DNA of 64,000 bases. It comes from Hymenobacter ruricola. GTDB lineage: Bacteria > Bacteroidota > Bacteroidia > Cytophagales > Hymenobacteraceae. The translations under genes and the position numbers were made by a program. Under the pieces are notes generated by a model, which saw only the letters and a list, made by a program, of their open reading frames with translations, searched no databases and was not told the origin of the DNA. The stretch lies in the NCBI RefSeq assembly GCF_015694525.1, contig NZ_JADQDM010000001.1, positions 682,001 through 746,000 of the forward strand, in the 5' to 3' direction. Below, piece after piece: positions 10,710 to 19,147 of the stretch. Each line of letters starts with the position of its first letter. Position 1 is the first letter of the stretch.

Positions 10710-11666
10710 TTAATATTCGCCTTCGTCGGTGGGACGGTAGGCGGCGTTGCTGACCTGCAGCGCGGGCGTCTGGCCCAGCGAGTCCACCAACAGGCGCAGC
10801 CCGACGCCCTCCTTGCGCTCCACTAGGTTGAAGTATTGAAAAGCCAAGGCCAGCAGCAACGGCGGGTACAGCAAGAGCGTGGCCACGCTGCCAATGCTGG
10901 TGACAACCACAGTGAACAGGGGCGAATGCGTGCGGGAAGCGTGCAGCGCGGCGCTCATCCCGCCCGACAGCAGCACGGCCACGGCGCCCTCGCCAACGAG
11001 AATGATGTAGAGCAGCAGCAGGGTGATGAAAATCAGCCCGAAGGTGGACCACCACTTGCCCCGCACCAGGTGCAGGCACCGGCCCAGCGTTTGGCCAAAG
11101 CCCGTGCCCTCGGCCTGCCGCACGATGAAAAACAGGCTGAGGGCCACGCTCAGGTAAATGCCCGGCACCAGCAGGCAGCCGAAGCCCACCCCAACCAGCA
11201 GCACCACGCCCCAAAGCGAGAAAAAGGTGCCGATGAACCCGCGGCGTACCCCCGCCCACACCTCGGCCACGGCCACGGGCGGGCCCGGCGCCCGGCGCTG
11301 CAACAGCAGCCCCACGTAGGCATACACGCTGAGCATGAGCAGGGTGAAGCACACCGAGCCGGCCAGCGTGTTCAGCCAGTAAGCCGGCGAGGCGTAAATC
11401 AGTTTCCACAGGCCGAGCTGCCGCGACAAGACGCTGGCGGAATCCAGGGGGCGTGCGGCTCCGGGGCCCGGCAGCTCCACGGCCAGGTAGCGCTGCACCA
11501 CCGCGGCCAGCAGGTGGCGCGCCAGCGTGGCGGGCACCACCAGGTACAGCAGCACCTGCCCCAGGCCGCGCCAATGGGCGGCGATGAACTCAATGGTGGC
11601 CGAGATTTTCTGACCAAAGTCCCGCTCGCGGCGAAAGTCGGACGCTTGGGCAAACAGCAGACGCAT
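10710..11666 (-). CDS. Polytopic membrane protein of the MoxR cluster, paralogue 2
   Basis: A 318-residue membrane protein, clearly paralogous to the downstream neighbour: both carry RERDFG near residue 14, a central GKWWSTFGL motif and a C-terminal SNAAYRP...EGEY tail. The hydrophobic segments are placed alike, but the loops differ, so the duplication is old. The conserved hydrophilic ends, probably both cytoplasmic, are candidates for contact with a shared partner such as MoxR. It begins 18 bases after the SpoIIM-like gene ends. No function is known. Confidence 0.8.
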   Translation of the reverse strand: MRLLFAQASDFRRERDFGQKISATIEFIAAHWRGLGQVLLYLVVPATLARHLLAAVVQRYLAVELPGPGAARPLDSASVLSRQLGLWKLIYASPAYWLNTLAGSVCFTLLMLSVYAYVGLLLQRRAPGPPVAVAEVWAGVRRGFIGTFFSLWGVVLLVGVGFGCLLVPGIYLSVALSLFFIVRQAEGTGFGQTLGRCLHLVRGKWWSTFGLIFITLLLLYIILVGEGAVAVLLSGGMSAALHASRTHSPLFTVVVTSIGSVATLLLYPPLLLALAFQYFNLVERKEGVGLRLLVDSLGQTPALQVSNAAYRPTDEGEY

Positions 11667-11684
11667 GGCGGACCCTGAAAAAGC

Positions 11685-12644
11685 TTAAGCGGAAACGGCC
11701 AGGCCCTGCCGGCGCAGCAGCTGCCGCGGATACCACACAAAGTACCAGCCAATGAAGGCCGCCGAGCCGCCGATGATGGCCAGGCTGGCCGCCACCGGCA
11801 TTTCGGTGTGGCGCGTCACGAAGCCTTCCAGAAAGCCGGCCACCACAAAAATGGGCACCAGGCCAATGGCCATCTTGAGGCCGTCGCGCGCGGCCAGGCG
11901 GAAGGCCTCGCTCCGGCTGAAGGTGCCCGGAAATAGCAGCCCCTGCGCCATCACAAAGCCCGCCGCACCGGCCACCACCACCGCCGAAATCTCCAGCGTG
12001 CCGTGTATCCAGATGGTGAGCACCGAGGCGCGCAGCACGTGGTAATGGTAGAAGAAGTACTGAAAAGAGCCCAGCATGATGCCCGTGCGAAACATCTGGA
12101 CCAGCGTGCCGATGCCCAGCGTGGCCCCCAGCACGTAGATGCTCAGGGCCACGTAAATGTTGTTGGCCGTGATGCCCAGGAACATCAGCGTCTCGCCTTC
12201 CTGCTTGTACACGGCCATGGGGTCGCCCCGGCGGATATACTCGATGGTTTGGTTCACGTAGGCGTCGCCCATCACCACGCGCACAAACGAGTCGTCGTAG
12301 GCCGCCGACAGCGCCCCCAGCGCCGTGAACACCAGGAAAATGAGGGCCGTGACGGCCAGCGTGCGGCGGTGCCGGGCCACCACCAGCGGCAGCTCGGCGG
12401 CCCAGAAGCGGGCGAAGCGGCCGTGGCTCTGGCGCTTGTTGGCGTAGAGGCGCTGGTGCAGCTTGCCGGCCAGGCCGTTGAGGTAGGCCGTGGTGGGCGA
12501 GGTGGGGTAAAAGGTCTGGGCGTAGGCCAGGTCGTCGGTGAGGGCCACGAAGCGGGCGGCCAGCTCGTCGGGGCCGGCCGGTGGCTGCCGCTCGTACTGC
12601 TGCCAGCGCTCCTGGTTCTGGCGCAAAAAAACGGCTTCTCGCAT
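11685..12644 (-). CDS. SpoIIM-like (stage II sporulation protein M family) membrane protein
   Basis: A 319-residue protein with a soluble N-terminal domain of about 100 residues (REAVFLRQNQERWQQYE) and then about five membrane helices. The central NIYVALSIYVLGATLGIGT and the WIHGTLEISAVVVAGAAGF stretch, with the conserved His-Gly-x-x-Glu, mark the SpoIIM/DUF95 family. In non-sporulating bacteria this family occurs with RDD, DUF4129, DUF4350, MoxR and DUF58 genes, exactly as here. It is the first gene of the minus-strand cluster; the 128-base gap to the divergent RDD gene should hold promoters for both. Confidence 0.88.
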   Translation of the reverse strand: MREAVFLRQNQERWQQYERQPPAGPDELAARFVALTDDLAYAQTFYPTSPTTAYLNGLAGKLHQRLYANKRQSHGRFARFWAAELPLVVARHRRTLAVTALIFLVFTALGALSAAYDDSFVRVVMGDAYVNQTIEYIRRGDPMAVYKQEGETLMFLGITANNIYVALSIYVLGATLGIGTLVQMFRTGIMLGSFQYFFYHYHVLRASVLTIWIHGTLEISAVVVAGAAGFVMAQGLLFPGTFSRSEAFRLAARDGLKMAIGLVPIFVVAGFLEGFVTRHTEMPVAASLAIIGGSAAFIGWYFVWYPRQLLRRQGLAVSA

Positions 12645-12772
12645 GGGTAGGAGTTGTGGGGCTTAAAGATAGGAAGCCGAGCCCGCCCAACCGCGCGCTT
12701 TTCCCCGGCAAGGGCGCAAGTTTTGCGCAGCGCGGGTTTTGCCGTTTCTTCGTCGGAAATTATTCCGCACCC

Positions 12773-13492
12773 ATGGCCTCCATCCGCGTCCAGACCGCCC
12801 AAAACGTTTCGCTCGAATACGAAGTCGCCAGCCTCGGCGACCGCATCGTGGCCGCCATCCTCGACAACCTCATCCTCGGCGCCTGGGTGGCGGCCTGGGT
12901 CATTTTGTTTGCGGTGCTGGAATTCAAGAGCTCGGCGGCCATGGTGGTGCTGGGCGCGCTGGCCGCGGTGCCCTACGTGTTCTACCACCTCGCCTGCGAA
13001 GTGTTTTTCAACGGCCAAAGCATTGGCAAGAAAGCCCGCGACATCCGCGTGATGCGCCTCGACGGCACGGCGCCCAGCCTCGGCGATTACCTGCTGCGCT
13101 GGCTGCTGCGCATCATCGACACGGGCTTTTTCGGCGGCCTGGTGGCCATCCTCACCATTGCCGCCAACGGGCGCGGGCAGCGCCTCGGCGACATCGCCGC
13201 CGGCACCAGCGTGGTGAAGGTGCGCCCGCAGGCCACGTCTCCATTGGCGCCCGGCCTGAGCAGCCTGGCCGACGCCTACCAGCCCGTGTTTCCGCAGGCC
13301 GCCCTGCTGGCCGACCACGACGTGGCCCTGGTGCGGCAGCTGGCGAACCAAGCCGTGGCGCGCAACAACTACGAGCTGCTGAACGAAATTGCCAACAAGG
13401 TGAAGTCCCTCACCGGCATCCAAACCGATTTGCCCGACGGCCCTTTTCTGCAAACCGTGCTGCGCGACCATGCCTACCTGGCCAGCCAATAG
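12773..13492 (+). CDS. RDD family membrane protein of the MoxR cluster
   Basis: A 239-residue protein starting at ATG 12773. An in-frame upstream extension exists but reads as non-coding and would overlap the start of the divergent SpoIIM-like gene. The RDD signature is visible in LGDRIVAAILDNLILG (Arg and Asp in helix 1) and in NGQSIGKKARDIRVMRLDG. Three helices are followed by a soluble tail of about 80 residues. RDD proteins are membrane proteins of mostly unknown role and form a standard member of MoxR/SpoIIM loci. It is transcribed divergently from the rest of the cluster. Confidence 0.9.
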   Translation: MASIRVQTAQNVSLEYEVASLGDRIVAAILDNLILGAWVAAWVILFAVLEFKSSAAMVVLGALAAVPYVFYHLACEVFFNGQSIGKKARDIRVMRLDGTAPSLGDYLLRWLLRIIDTGFFGGLVAILTIAANGRGQRLGDIAAGTSVVKVRPQATSPLAPGLSSLADAYQPVFPQAALLADHDVALVRQLANQAVARNNYELLNEIANKVKSLTGIQTDLPDGPFLQTVLRDHAYLASQ

Positions 13493-13517
13493 CCGTTGGC
13501 AGGGCAATTGGGTTTAG

Positions 13518-13559
13518 AAAAAACGGTCATGCTTCGCTGCGCGCTGCATGACCGTTTTT
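13518..13559. terminator. Bidirectional terminator derived from a family A palindrome
   Basis: Arms AAAAAACGGTCATGC and GCATGACCGTTTTT flank a short loop containing GCTTCGCTGCGC. It lies between the convergent RDD and SDR genes with A and T runs at both ends, as expected for a two-way intrinsic terminator. The CGGTCATGC...GCTTCGCTGCG core matches the family A palindromic repeats elsewhere in this window. Confidence 0.75.
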
Positions 13560-13582
13560 GGTTTTGGTTGATTCAACCGGCC

Positions 13583-14296
13583 TTACCAGGGCACGGGCTG
13601 GCCCTGCCAGGTCACGAAGCTGCCGTTTTCTTCGGCGTGCAGCTGCTCGGCTAGCCTAATGATGCCGCGGGCCGAGTCGGCGGGGTCCTGGCTGGCGTGG
13701 TCGCCGCCCATGTCGGTGCGCATCCAGCCGGGGTCCACGAGCACCGAAATCAGGCCCATGTGGCCGATTTCGGCGGCCAGGCTGCGCATGTACATGTTCA
13801 GGGCGGCCTTGCTGGCGCTGTAGTGGTAAGGGTCGCCGGTGGCTTTCCAGGTGAGGGAGCCCTGGCCCGAAGAGATGCTCAGGATGCGGCCCTTCTGGCC
13901 GGCGCGCAGCAGCGGCAGCAGCGCCTGGGCCACCAGCAGCGGCCCAATGGCGTTCACTTGCATGGTTTCGATGGCGTCGTCGTGGGTGAGCTGGCCGAGG
14001 CGCTGGTGGGCGTCGCCCGAGCCCGCGTGCGGGTACACGCCGGCGTTGTTGATGAGCAGGTCGAGGCCGTCGGTGGCGGCTTGCACGGCCTGCGCGGCGG
14101 CTTCGATGGACGCGGCGCTGGCCACGTCGAGGGGCAGCAACACGAGGCGGTCGGCGTATTGCTGGCGCAGCTGCTGCAGGTCAGTGGCCTGGTCGGGCTG
14201 GCGGCTGGCGGCAAACACCTGGTCGCCGCGCTCCAGGTACTGGCGGGTGAGTTCGAGGCCCAGGCCCCGGTTGGCTCCGGTGATGAAAACGCGCAT
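13583..14296 (-). CDS. Short-chain dehydrogenase/reductase (SDR)
   Basis: A 237-residue classical SDR starting at ATG 14294-14296 (MRVFITGANRGLG), which puts the cofactor motif TGANRGLG at residues 6-13. NNAG appears near residue 82, and the catalytic Tyr and Lys are in YHYSASKAALN. Arg and Ser residues near the end of strand 2 (AASRQPDQ) suggest preference for NADP(H). The substrate cannot be inferred; relatives include sepiapterin reductase-like and C-factor-like SDRs. An upstream open extension was rejected because it overlaps the RDD gene in another frame. Confidence 0.88.
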   Translation of the reverse strand: MRVFITGANRGLGLELTRQYLERGDQVFAASRQPDQATDLQQLRQQYADRLVLLPLDVASAASIEAAAQAVQAATDGLDLLINNAGVYPHAGSGDAHQRLGQLTHDDAIETMQVNAIGPLLVAQALLPLLRAGQKGRILSISSGQGSLTWKATGDPYHYSASKAALNMYMRSLAAEIGHMGLISVLVDPGWMRTDMGGDHASQDPADSARGIIRLAEQLHAEENGSFVTWQGQPVPW

Positions 14297-14350
14297 ATTA
14301 TGAGGATTGGTGGGGAATAGCGGGTGAAGTTGGGGCCGCAGTTTACGCAC

Positions 14351-14389
14351 AAAAGCCCGCTCCTGGCCACCGGGCCGGGCGCGGGCTTT
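14351..14389 (-). terminator. Intrinsic terminator after the second RDD gene
   Basis: A hairpin with stems AAAGCCCGC and GCGGGCTTT separated by a GC-rich loop, starting about 20 bases beyond the stop of the RDD gene at 14410. On the minus strand it ends in a T run. Confidence 0.6.
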
Positions 14390-14409
14390 GCCCGAAGGCG
14401 GGCCGAAAG

Positions 14410-14862
14410 CTAGCGGGGAATCTGCACCACGCGCGTTTTCGAGAGGGTGTCGTGCCAGCCCGAGTCGCCGCCCAGGAAGGAAAAGGCATCGAACGGAATC
14501 AGCCGGCAGAGCGTGCGCAGCAGAATGGCTTTGGTGGTGAGCTCCGAGCCGTCCTGCATCACCACGCGGGTGCGCGTAATGAGCTTGCCGATGGTGCGGC
14601 CCGTGGATACTTCCAGCACGAAGAAGTACAGGAACATCAGCGCGAACACCGCCAAGGTACTCGCCGGCCCTTCGGCGTAGCGCTGCAGCTCGGTGTGGCC
14701 GGTCAGCCCAATCACCACGCCCAGCACCAGGCAAAGCACGATGAAGAAGAAATAGTACGACGCCACGTCGATGAGGTAGTTGCCGAGGCGCTGGCCGGTG
14801 GTGGCGTAGGGCAACTCTACCGGCTGGGTGGCAAATTCAGAAAAGGAGTAGTCTTGCTGCAT
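14410..14862 (-). CDS. RDD family membrane protein
   Basis: A 150-residue protein starting at ATG 14860-14862 (MQQDYSFSE); an in-frame ATG 11 codons upstream is less likely. The RDD pattern is in GQRLGNYLIDVASYYFFF and in GRTIGKLITRTRVVMQDG. There are three hydrophobic segments. The protein is shorter than the RDD protein at 12773 and lacks its C-terminal tail. It lies outside the MoxR cluster and has its own terminator, so it is probably a single-gene unit of unknown role. Confidence 0.87.
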   Translation of the reverse strand: MQQDYSFSEFATQPVELPYATTGQRLGNYLIDVASYYFFFIVLCLVLGVVIGLTGHTELQRYAEGPASTLAVFALMFLYFFVLEVSTGRTIGKLITRTRVVMQDGSELTTKAILLRTLCRLIPFDAFSFLGGDSGWHDTLSKTRVVQIPR

Positions 14863-14936
14863 GCGGTTCAAAAAATGAAAGGGTTGGGCGCGCAAGATGG
14901 CAAAAAGATTTTACCCGGCCGCCGCCCCAGGGCGCC

Positions 14937-16100
14937 CTACTTCACCAGCACGCGCTCGGTCGCGGCGGGCACGCCGTCCACGCTCAGGCGCAGCAAATAC
15001 AGGCCCGGAGCCGCGGGCTGCGGGGCCCAGCGCAACGTGTGCGGGCCGGCTGCCAGCCGTGCCGCGGGCGGCGTGGCCACCGGGCGGCCCAAGGCATCCG
15101 TTGCGCTCAGCTCCACCTGGCCCGCCCGTGGCAGGCGGAAGCTGAGGCTGGCCGGGCCCGCCGTCGGGTTGGGGTACACGCTGAAATCGGCGGCTAAATC
15201 GGCCCGGCTGCGGGTGGCCGTGACGAGGGAATTGGGCACGGCCGTGTCGACGATGTTGAGGAGCCAGTTGGGAGAGCCGATGACGCCAACCAGGCTGGCC
15301 GTCCCGGTGCTGGCATTCACGGTGTACCAATTGGCCGTGTGACTGAATTGGCCGGTGAGAGTGGAATTCATCAGGTACAGCTTATTGGTCTGACTCTGCA
15401 AATCGGTCGAGATGCCTAAGTCAAACGAGCCCAGCCGGACGCCCAAGTCTCCCACTGTGGCCAACGCCGGGCTGCCAGCCGACGCCTGCCGCACCAGCCG
15501 GTTGCCAGTTTTGTCGATGCCGAACAACTGGGTTGCCGGGCTAGTAGCGTAATTATTGGTATAGCTGATGGACTGTACATCAGGGTTTTGACCGGCATAG
15601 GCATCGGTGCTGGCGTACGCCAGGTTGGCATCCGTTGCCAGCAGGGCCCCCGTGGTGGGGCTGAGGCGGTAGCTGTTGCCGGCGGGCGTTACCACGCGAA
15701 TCTGGTCGGTGGTGGGGTCGATGCTGAACCCTATTTTGCCGGTTAAATTACCAAGGTTCAGCCCCATGGCCGGGCCAACTGGAGTGGCCGCCGCCGTGAG
15801 CGGATTTAACTCGTACAGGCGCACCTGCGGCGTGGGAGTACTGTTGTCGTACCCCAGCGCCAATAATTGCCCGGTGGCCGGCCGTCGCTCGATGCCTAAT
15901 AAAATGGTGAATCCGACAAGGCCCGTTACCCGGCCTTGTAGGGTGACAGTGCCCGGCGACGTAGCATTAAACGAAAGCAGCGAGAAGCTGAGGACGTCGT
16001 CGGCAGCGACGAGGCCGTAAATCGTTTGCGCCTGGGCCTGGTGTGGAAAACTGAACAGCCCGGCCGTTGCCAGAGCTAGCGTGTTAAAGAACAGGCGCAT
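14937..16100 (-). CDS. Secreted DUF4394 protein with T9SS C-terminal sorting domain
   Basis: A 387-residue protein starting at ATG 16098-16100; a signal peptide ending in AQA follows at once. The body is a DUF4394 domain (TIYGLVAADDVLSFS, then repeats with LGIERRPATGQLLALG and IGFSIDPTTDQIRVV), a beta-propeller-like extracellular domain. The last 80 residues (YPNPTAGPASLSF, DALGRPVATPP, GLYLLRLS) form a Por-type sorting domain, so the protein should cross the outer membrane by the type IX system. The function of DUF4394 is unknown. Confidence 0.88.
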   Translation of the reverse strand: MRLFFNTLALATAGLFSFPHQAQAQTIYGLVAADDVLSFSLLSFNATSPGTVTLQGRVTGLVGFTILLGIERRPATGQLLALGYDNSTPTPQVRLYELNPLTAAATPVGPAMGLNLGNLTGKIGFSIDPTTDQIRVVTPAGNSYRLSPTTGALLATDANLAYASTDAYAGQNPDVQSISYTNNYATSPATQLFGIDKTGNRLVRQASAGSPALATVGDLGVRLGSFDLGISTDLQSQTNKLYLMNSTLTGQFSHTANWYTVNASTGTASLVGVIGSPNWLLNIVDTAVPNSLVTATRSRADLAADFSVYPNPTAGPASLSFRLPRAGQVELSATDALGRPVATPPAARLAAGPHTLRWAPQPAAPGLYLLRLSVDGVPAATERVLVK

Positions 16101-16183
16101 AATAGGGGCTGAAGAGGCGAGACAAGCCAAACCGGCGCGTTCAATTCGCAAGAATAGCAATTGCTAGGTGGCTAAAGTAAAGC

Positions 16184-16220
16184 AAAAGCCCTGCACAACA
16201 AAGCATTGTGCAGGGCTTTT
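16184..16220. terminator. Bidirectional intrinsic terminator
   Basis: A perfect 15-bp inverted repeat, AAAAGCCCTGCACAA and TTGTGCAGGGCTTTT, around a seven-base loop. It lies 43 bases beyond the stop of the GNAT-nitrilase gene, with a T run on the minus strand and A/T runs on both sides. Confidence 0.9.
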
Positions 16221-16263
16221 CACGGTTTCATGACGTTCCGGGCGGCATGGGCCCGAACGCCGG

Positions 16264-17997
16264 CTACCCGGCCGCCACGGCCTTGCGGCGGCTGGTGCGG
16301 GGCAGGCGCTCGGTGCCTTGCTCCAGCAGCTCTTCGTCGCGGTCGGTTTTTTTCACGGTCCAGCTCAGCGAGTAGAGGTCCTTGCGGCGGTCGCGCAGGT
16401 TGCGCACGGCGCCGCTGGTGTTCAGGTCCTTGAGCAGGTCCAGGTCGAGGTCGGCAATCAGGGTCATCTCGGTGTTGGGCGTGGCTTCGGCCACGATGGC
16501 GTCGTGCGGGAAGGCAAAGTCCGAGGGGCTGAACACGGCCGACTGCGAGTACTGAATGTCCATGTTTTCGACCCGCGGCAGGTTGCCCACCGAGCCGGTG
16601 ATGGCCACGTAGCACTCGTTCTCGATGGCCCGGGCCTGGGCGCAGATGCGCACGCGCTGGTAGGCGTTCTTGGTGTCGGTCCAGAAGGGCACGAAGAGGA
16701 TTTTCACGCCCTCGTCGCTCAGCATGCGGGCCAGTTCCGGAAATTCCACGTCGTAGCACACCAGAATGCCGATTTTGCCAAAGTCCGTGTCGAAGCACTT
16801 GAGCTTGTCGCCGCCGCGCATGCCCCAGTAGCTGGCCTCGTCGGGCGTCACGTGCAGCTTGTACTGCTCGTCCACGGTGCCGTCGCGGCGGCAGAGGTAG
16901 GCCACGTTGTGCAGCTTGCCGTCCTCGTACACCGGCATCGAGCCGGCCACGATGTTGATGTTGTAGCTCACCGCCAATTCCATCATTTTGAGCTTGATGG
17001 GTTCCGTAAACGCCGCCATGGCCCGGATGGCCACCGACGGCGAGTCTTCGTTGGTGAGGGCCATGAGCGGGGCGTTGAAGAACTCCGGGAACATCACGCA
17101 ATCAGATTTATAGCCCGAAACGGTGTCCACGAAAAACTCCATCTGCTGGAGCAGGTCTTCCAGGCTGCGGGTGGCGCGCATCTGCCACTGCACAATGCCG
17201 ATGCGCACGTTGCTCTTCTGGTTGCCGATGAGCTTTTCCTTCTCCTCGTAGTACACGTTAATCCATTCCAGCAGCGTGGCGTAGGCCTTGCTTTCGGAAT
17301 CGTAGGGCAGGTAGCCCCGGATGAGCTTGCGGACGTAGAACTCGTTGGAAAGCTGGAAAGTGAGGATGGGGTCGACCAGTTCCTTGTTGCGCACCATCTC
17401 CACGTACTTGGCGGGCGTCATCTCGTTGGCGTAGGCGGCGTAGCCGGGAATGCGGCCGCCCGCCACCATGGCGCGCAGGTTCAGGTTCTCGCACAGCTCC
17501 TTGCGGGCGTCGTAGAGGCGGCGGCCCAGGCGCAGCGAGCGGTACTCGGGGTCCACGAACACGTCGACGCCGTAGAGCGTGTCGCCGTCGTCGTCGTGGG
17601 TGTCGAACTTGCCGTTGCCCGTGATTTTGGCGTAGGTGTGCTTGTCGCCGAACTTGCTGTAGTCCACGATGATGGCCAGGGCCGCGGCCACCAGGCGGCC
17701 ATTGTCCTCGATGCCAATCTGGCCTTCGGGAAACTTCCGGATGAGGGCCGCAAACTCATCGGCCGCCCAGGCGCCTTCCATGTTGGAATACACCTTGTCC
17801 ATGATTTCCTTGATGGCCTTAAAGTCGGAGCGGCGCAGGGTACGCAGCACCAGCTTGTGGGCCGGCACCGCGGTGGGCGTGAGGCGTTCGGCCACCGGGG
17901 CGGCGCTGGGGGTAGCTATTTTTTTGGCGTGGGCGCCGCCGGGGGCGGTTTTGCCATTAGAAGCAGCAGAAGATTTGCCGTTGGAGGAAGTGGCCAT
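16264..17997 (-). CDS. GNAT acetyltransferase fused to carbon-nitrogen hydrolase (nitrilase superfamily)
   Basis: A 577-residue two-domain protein starting at ATG 17995-17997. A short Ser/Ala/Lys-rich leader precedes a GNAT domain (about residues 50-250; RRLYDARKELCENLNLRAMV is the acetyl-CoA-binding region). A nitrilase-superfamily domain fills residues 300-550, with the catalytic Glu in FPEFFNAP, Lys in YKLHVTPDEA and Cys in LVCYDVEFPELAR. The fusion occurs in several bacteria; the nitrilase half would hydrolyse an amide or be an inactive regulator. The substrate is unknown. It stands alone with a strong terminator downstream. Confidence 0.92.
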   Translation of the reverse strand: MATSSNGKSSAASNGKTAPGGAHAKKIATPSAAPVAERLTPTAVPAHKLVLRTLRRSDFKAIKEIMDKVYSNMEGAWAADEFAALIRKFPEGQIGIEDNGRLVAAALAIIVDYSKFGDKHTYAKITGNGKFDTHDDDGDTLYGVDVFVDPEYRSLRLGRRLYDARKELCENLNLRAMVAGGRIPGYAAYANEMTPAKYVEMVRNKELVDPILTFQLSNEFYVRKLIRGYLPYDSESKAYATLLEWINVYYEEKEKLIGNQKSNVRIGIVQWQMRATRSLEDLLQQMEFFVDTVSGYKSDCVMFPEFFNAPLMALTNEDSPSVAIRAMAAFTEPIKLKMMELAVSYNINIVAGSMPVYEDGKLHNVAYLCRRDGTVDEQYKLHVTPDEASYWGMRGGDKLKCFDTDFGKIGILVCYDVEFPELARMLSDEGVKILFVPFWTDTKNAYQRVRICAQARAIENECYVAITGSVGNLPRVENMDIQYSQSAVFSPSDFAFPHDAIVAEATPNTEMTLIADLDLDLLKDLNTSGAVRNLRDRRKDLYSLSWTVKKTDRDEELLEQGTERLPRTSRRKAVAAG

Positions 17998-18162
17998 ATT
18001 ACTAAGAAAAACGAAACTGCAAGGAAAAGAGCAAAAAAGCGGTACGGTGCCGCTGGCCGAATGGACCTGCTCAAAATTACCCGTAAAAAAACCCGTCGAC
18101 AGATTCTGCCAACGGGTAATCAAACGAAAACGGCGGCCGAACGGTGCGAACGTTCCCTAAAT

Positions 18163-19026
18163 TCATGGCCGGCGACCATTGTGCTGCTTGGGTTGTTTGG
18201 GAAAAACGGGGAGGAAGCCAATCGAGGAGCCAACGGATTTGTTGGGCACGAGCCGCTTGGCTTCGTCGTAGCTGTAGCCGTCATTAATCTGTTCGACGTA
18301 GACGGTGTAGACCGAAAACCCGGTGGCCGCCACGCCCGGGCTCACGGGCACAACGGCGCTGGGGCGGGCCGCATCTAGCCGAATAATGGAGGCATCGGCC
18401 CCCGCCCGGTACACCGAATCTAATGCGCCAGCCCGTGGGTTACGGTACTCAAGGCCGGGGTATAGCTTCACCAAATGGTATTCCTCTTTGGTGGTTTCGT
18501 CGGGTGCAGCAAACCTGTGCGCCGCGGTGAGGGCAATGCGCCTGGGCAAGTCATCAATGGATTCGAGCGCCACCCAATAGCCAAAATACCGAGCGTTGAT
18601 GCCCTGGTCGGTGTAAAAGCGGTACGAGTCGTTCAGCACTGACTGGTCGGGCTGGGCGGTGGCGGCCGGCAACAGGCCGATGGCCTTGTCGTTTTCGAAG
18701 TATTCCGTGTAGTCCGAGCGCAACAGCTTCTTCGGGTATTTCAGCCGCAGCAATTGCCGGGCCGGCACCGAAACGTGGAAAATCGTGCGGTTGGTGGGCA
18801 CGTTCTGGAAGTTGGTGCCAACCGCCGCAAGCTGCCGCAGCTTGATTTTGACGTCGACCGGCTGCGCGTCTTTGTTATACAGCAGCAAGTAATGTTGCAG
18901 GGAAGTGCCTTCGCGTTCCCAAACGCTCCAGCTAACCAAGTTGTCCGAGTTTAGGCCAACGACAATCTGACTGCCCCACGCGGGCGGGCGCAGCACCAGG
19001 AGCAAGAGCAAAAGCGCTATTCTCAT
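18163..19026 (-). CDS. Exported protein of unknown function
   Basis: A 287-residue protein starting at ATG 19024-19026 with a signal peptide (ALLLLLLVLRPPAWG). The mature part appears beta-rich (HYLLLYNKDAQPVDVKIKLR, FHVSVPARQLLRLKYPKK), as in an Ig-like or chaperone-like periplasmic domain. A Pro-rich tail ends in GRRP. No sorting domain or catalytic motif was seen. Codon use matches its neighbours, so it is probably a real lineage-specific gene. It is followed about 165 bases later by the GNAT-nitrilase gene. Confidence 0.7.
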   Translation of the reverse strand: MRIALLLLLLVLRPPAWGSQIVVGLNSDNLVSWSVWEREGTSLQHYLLLYNKDAQPVDVKIKLRQLAAVGTNFQNVPTNRTIFHVSVPARQLLRLKYPKKLLRSDYTEYFENDKAIGLLPAATAQPDQSVLNDSYRFYTDQGINARYFGYWVALESIDDLPRRIALTAAHRFAAPDETTKEEYHLVKLYPGLEYRNPRAGALDSVYRAGADASIIRLDAARPSAVVPVSPGVAATGFSVYTVYVEQINDGYSYDEAKRLVPNKSVGSSIGFLPVFPKQPKQHNGRRP

Positions 19027-19147
19027 CGTTGTAATTACGGCTTATGGATTGCTGCAATAGTGCAGCCAGGCATGTGATGCCGCCGATAAGCCAATGGCAC
19101 ACGCTTCGGGATTAGGAGCTGCCTCCCAAGCTGGGGCAATACCAACC

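Noticed and set aside
12581..12772. N-terminal extension of the first RDD protein
   Set aside because: It would overlap the start of the divergent SpoIIM-like gene and the intergenic promoter region; the ATG at 12773 fits family length.
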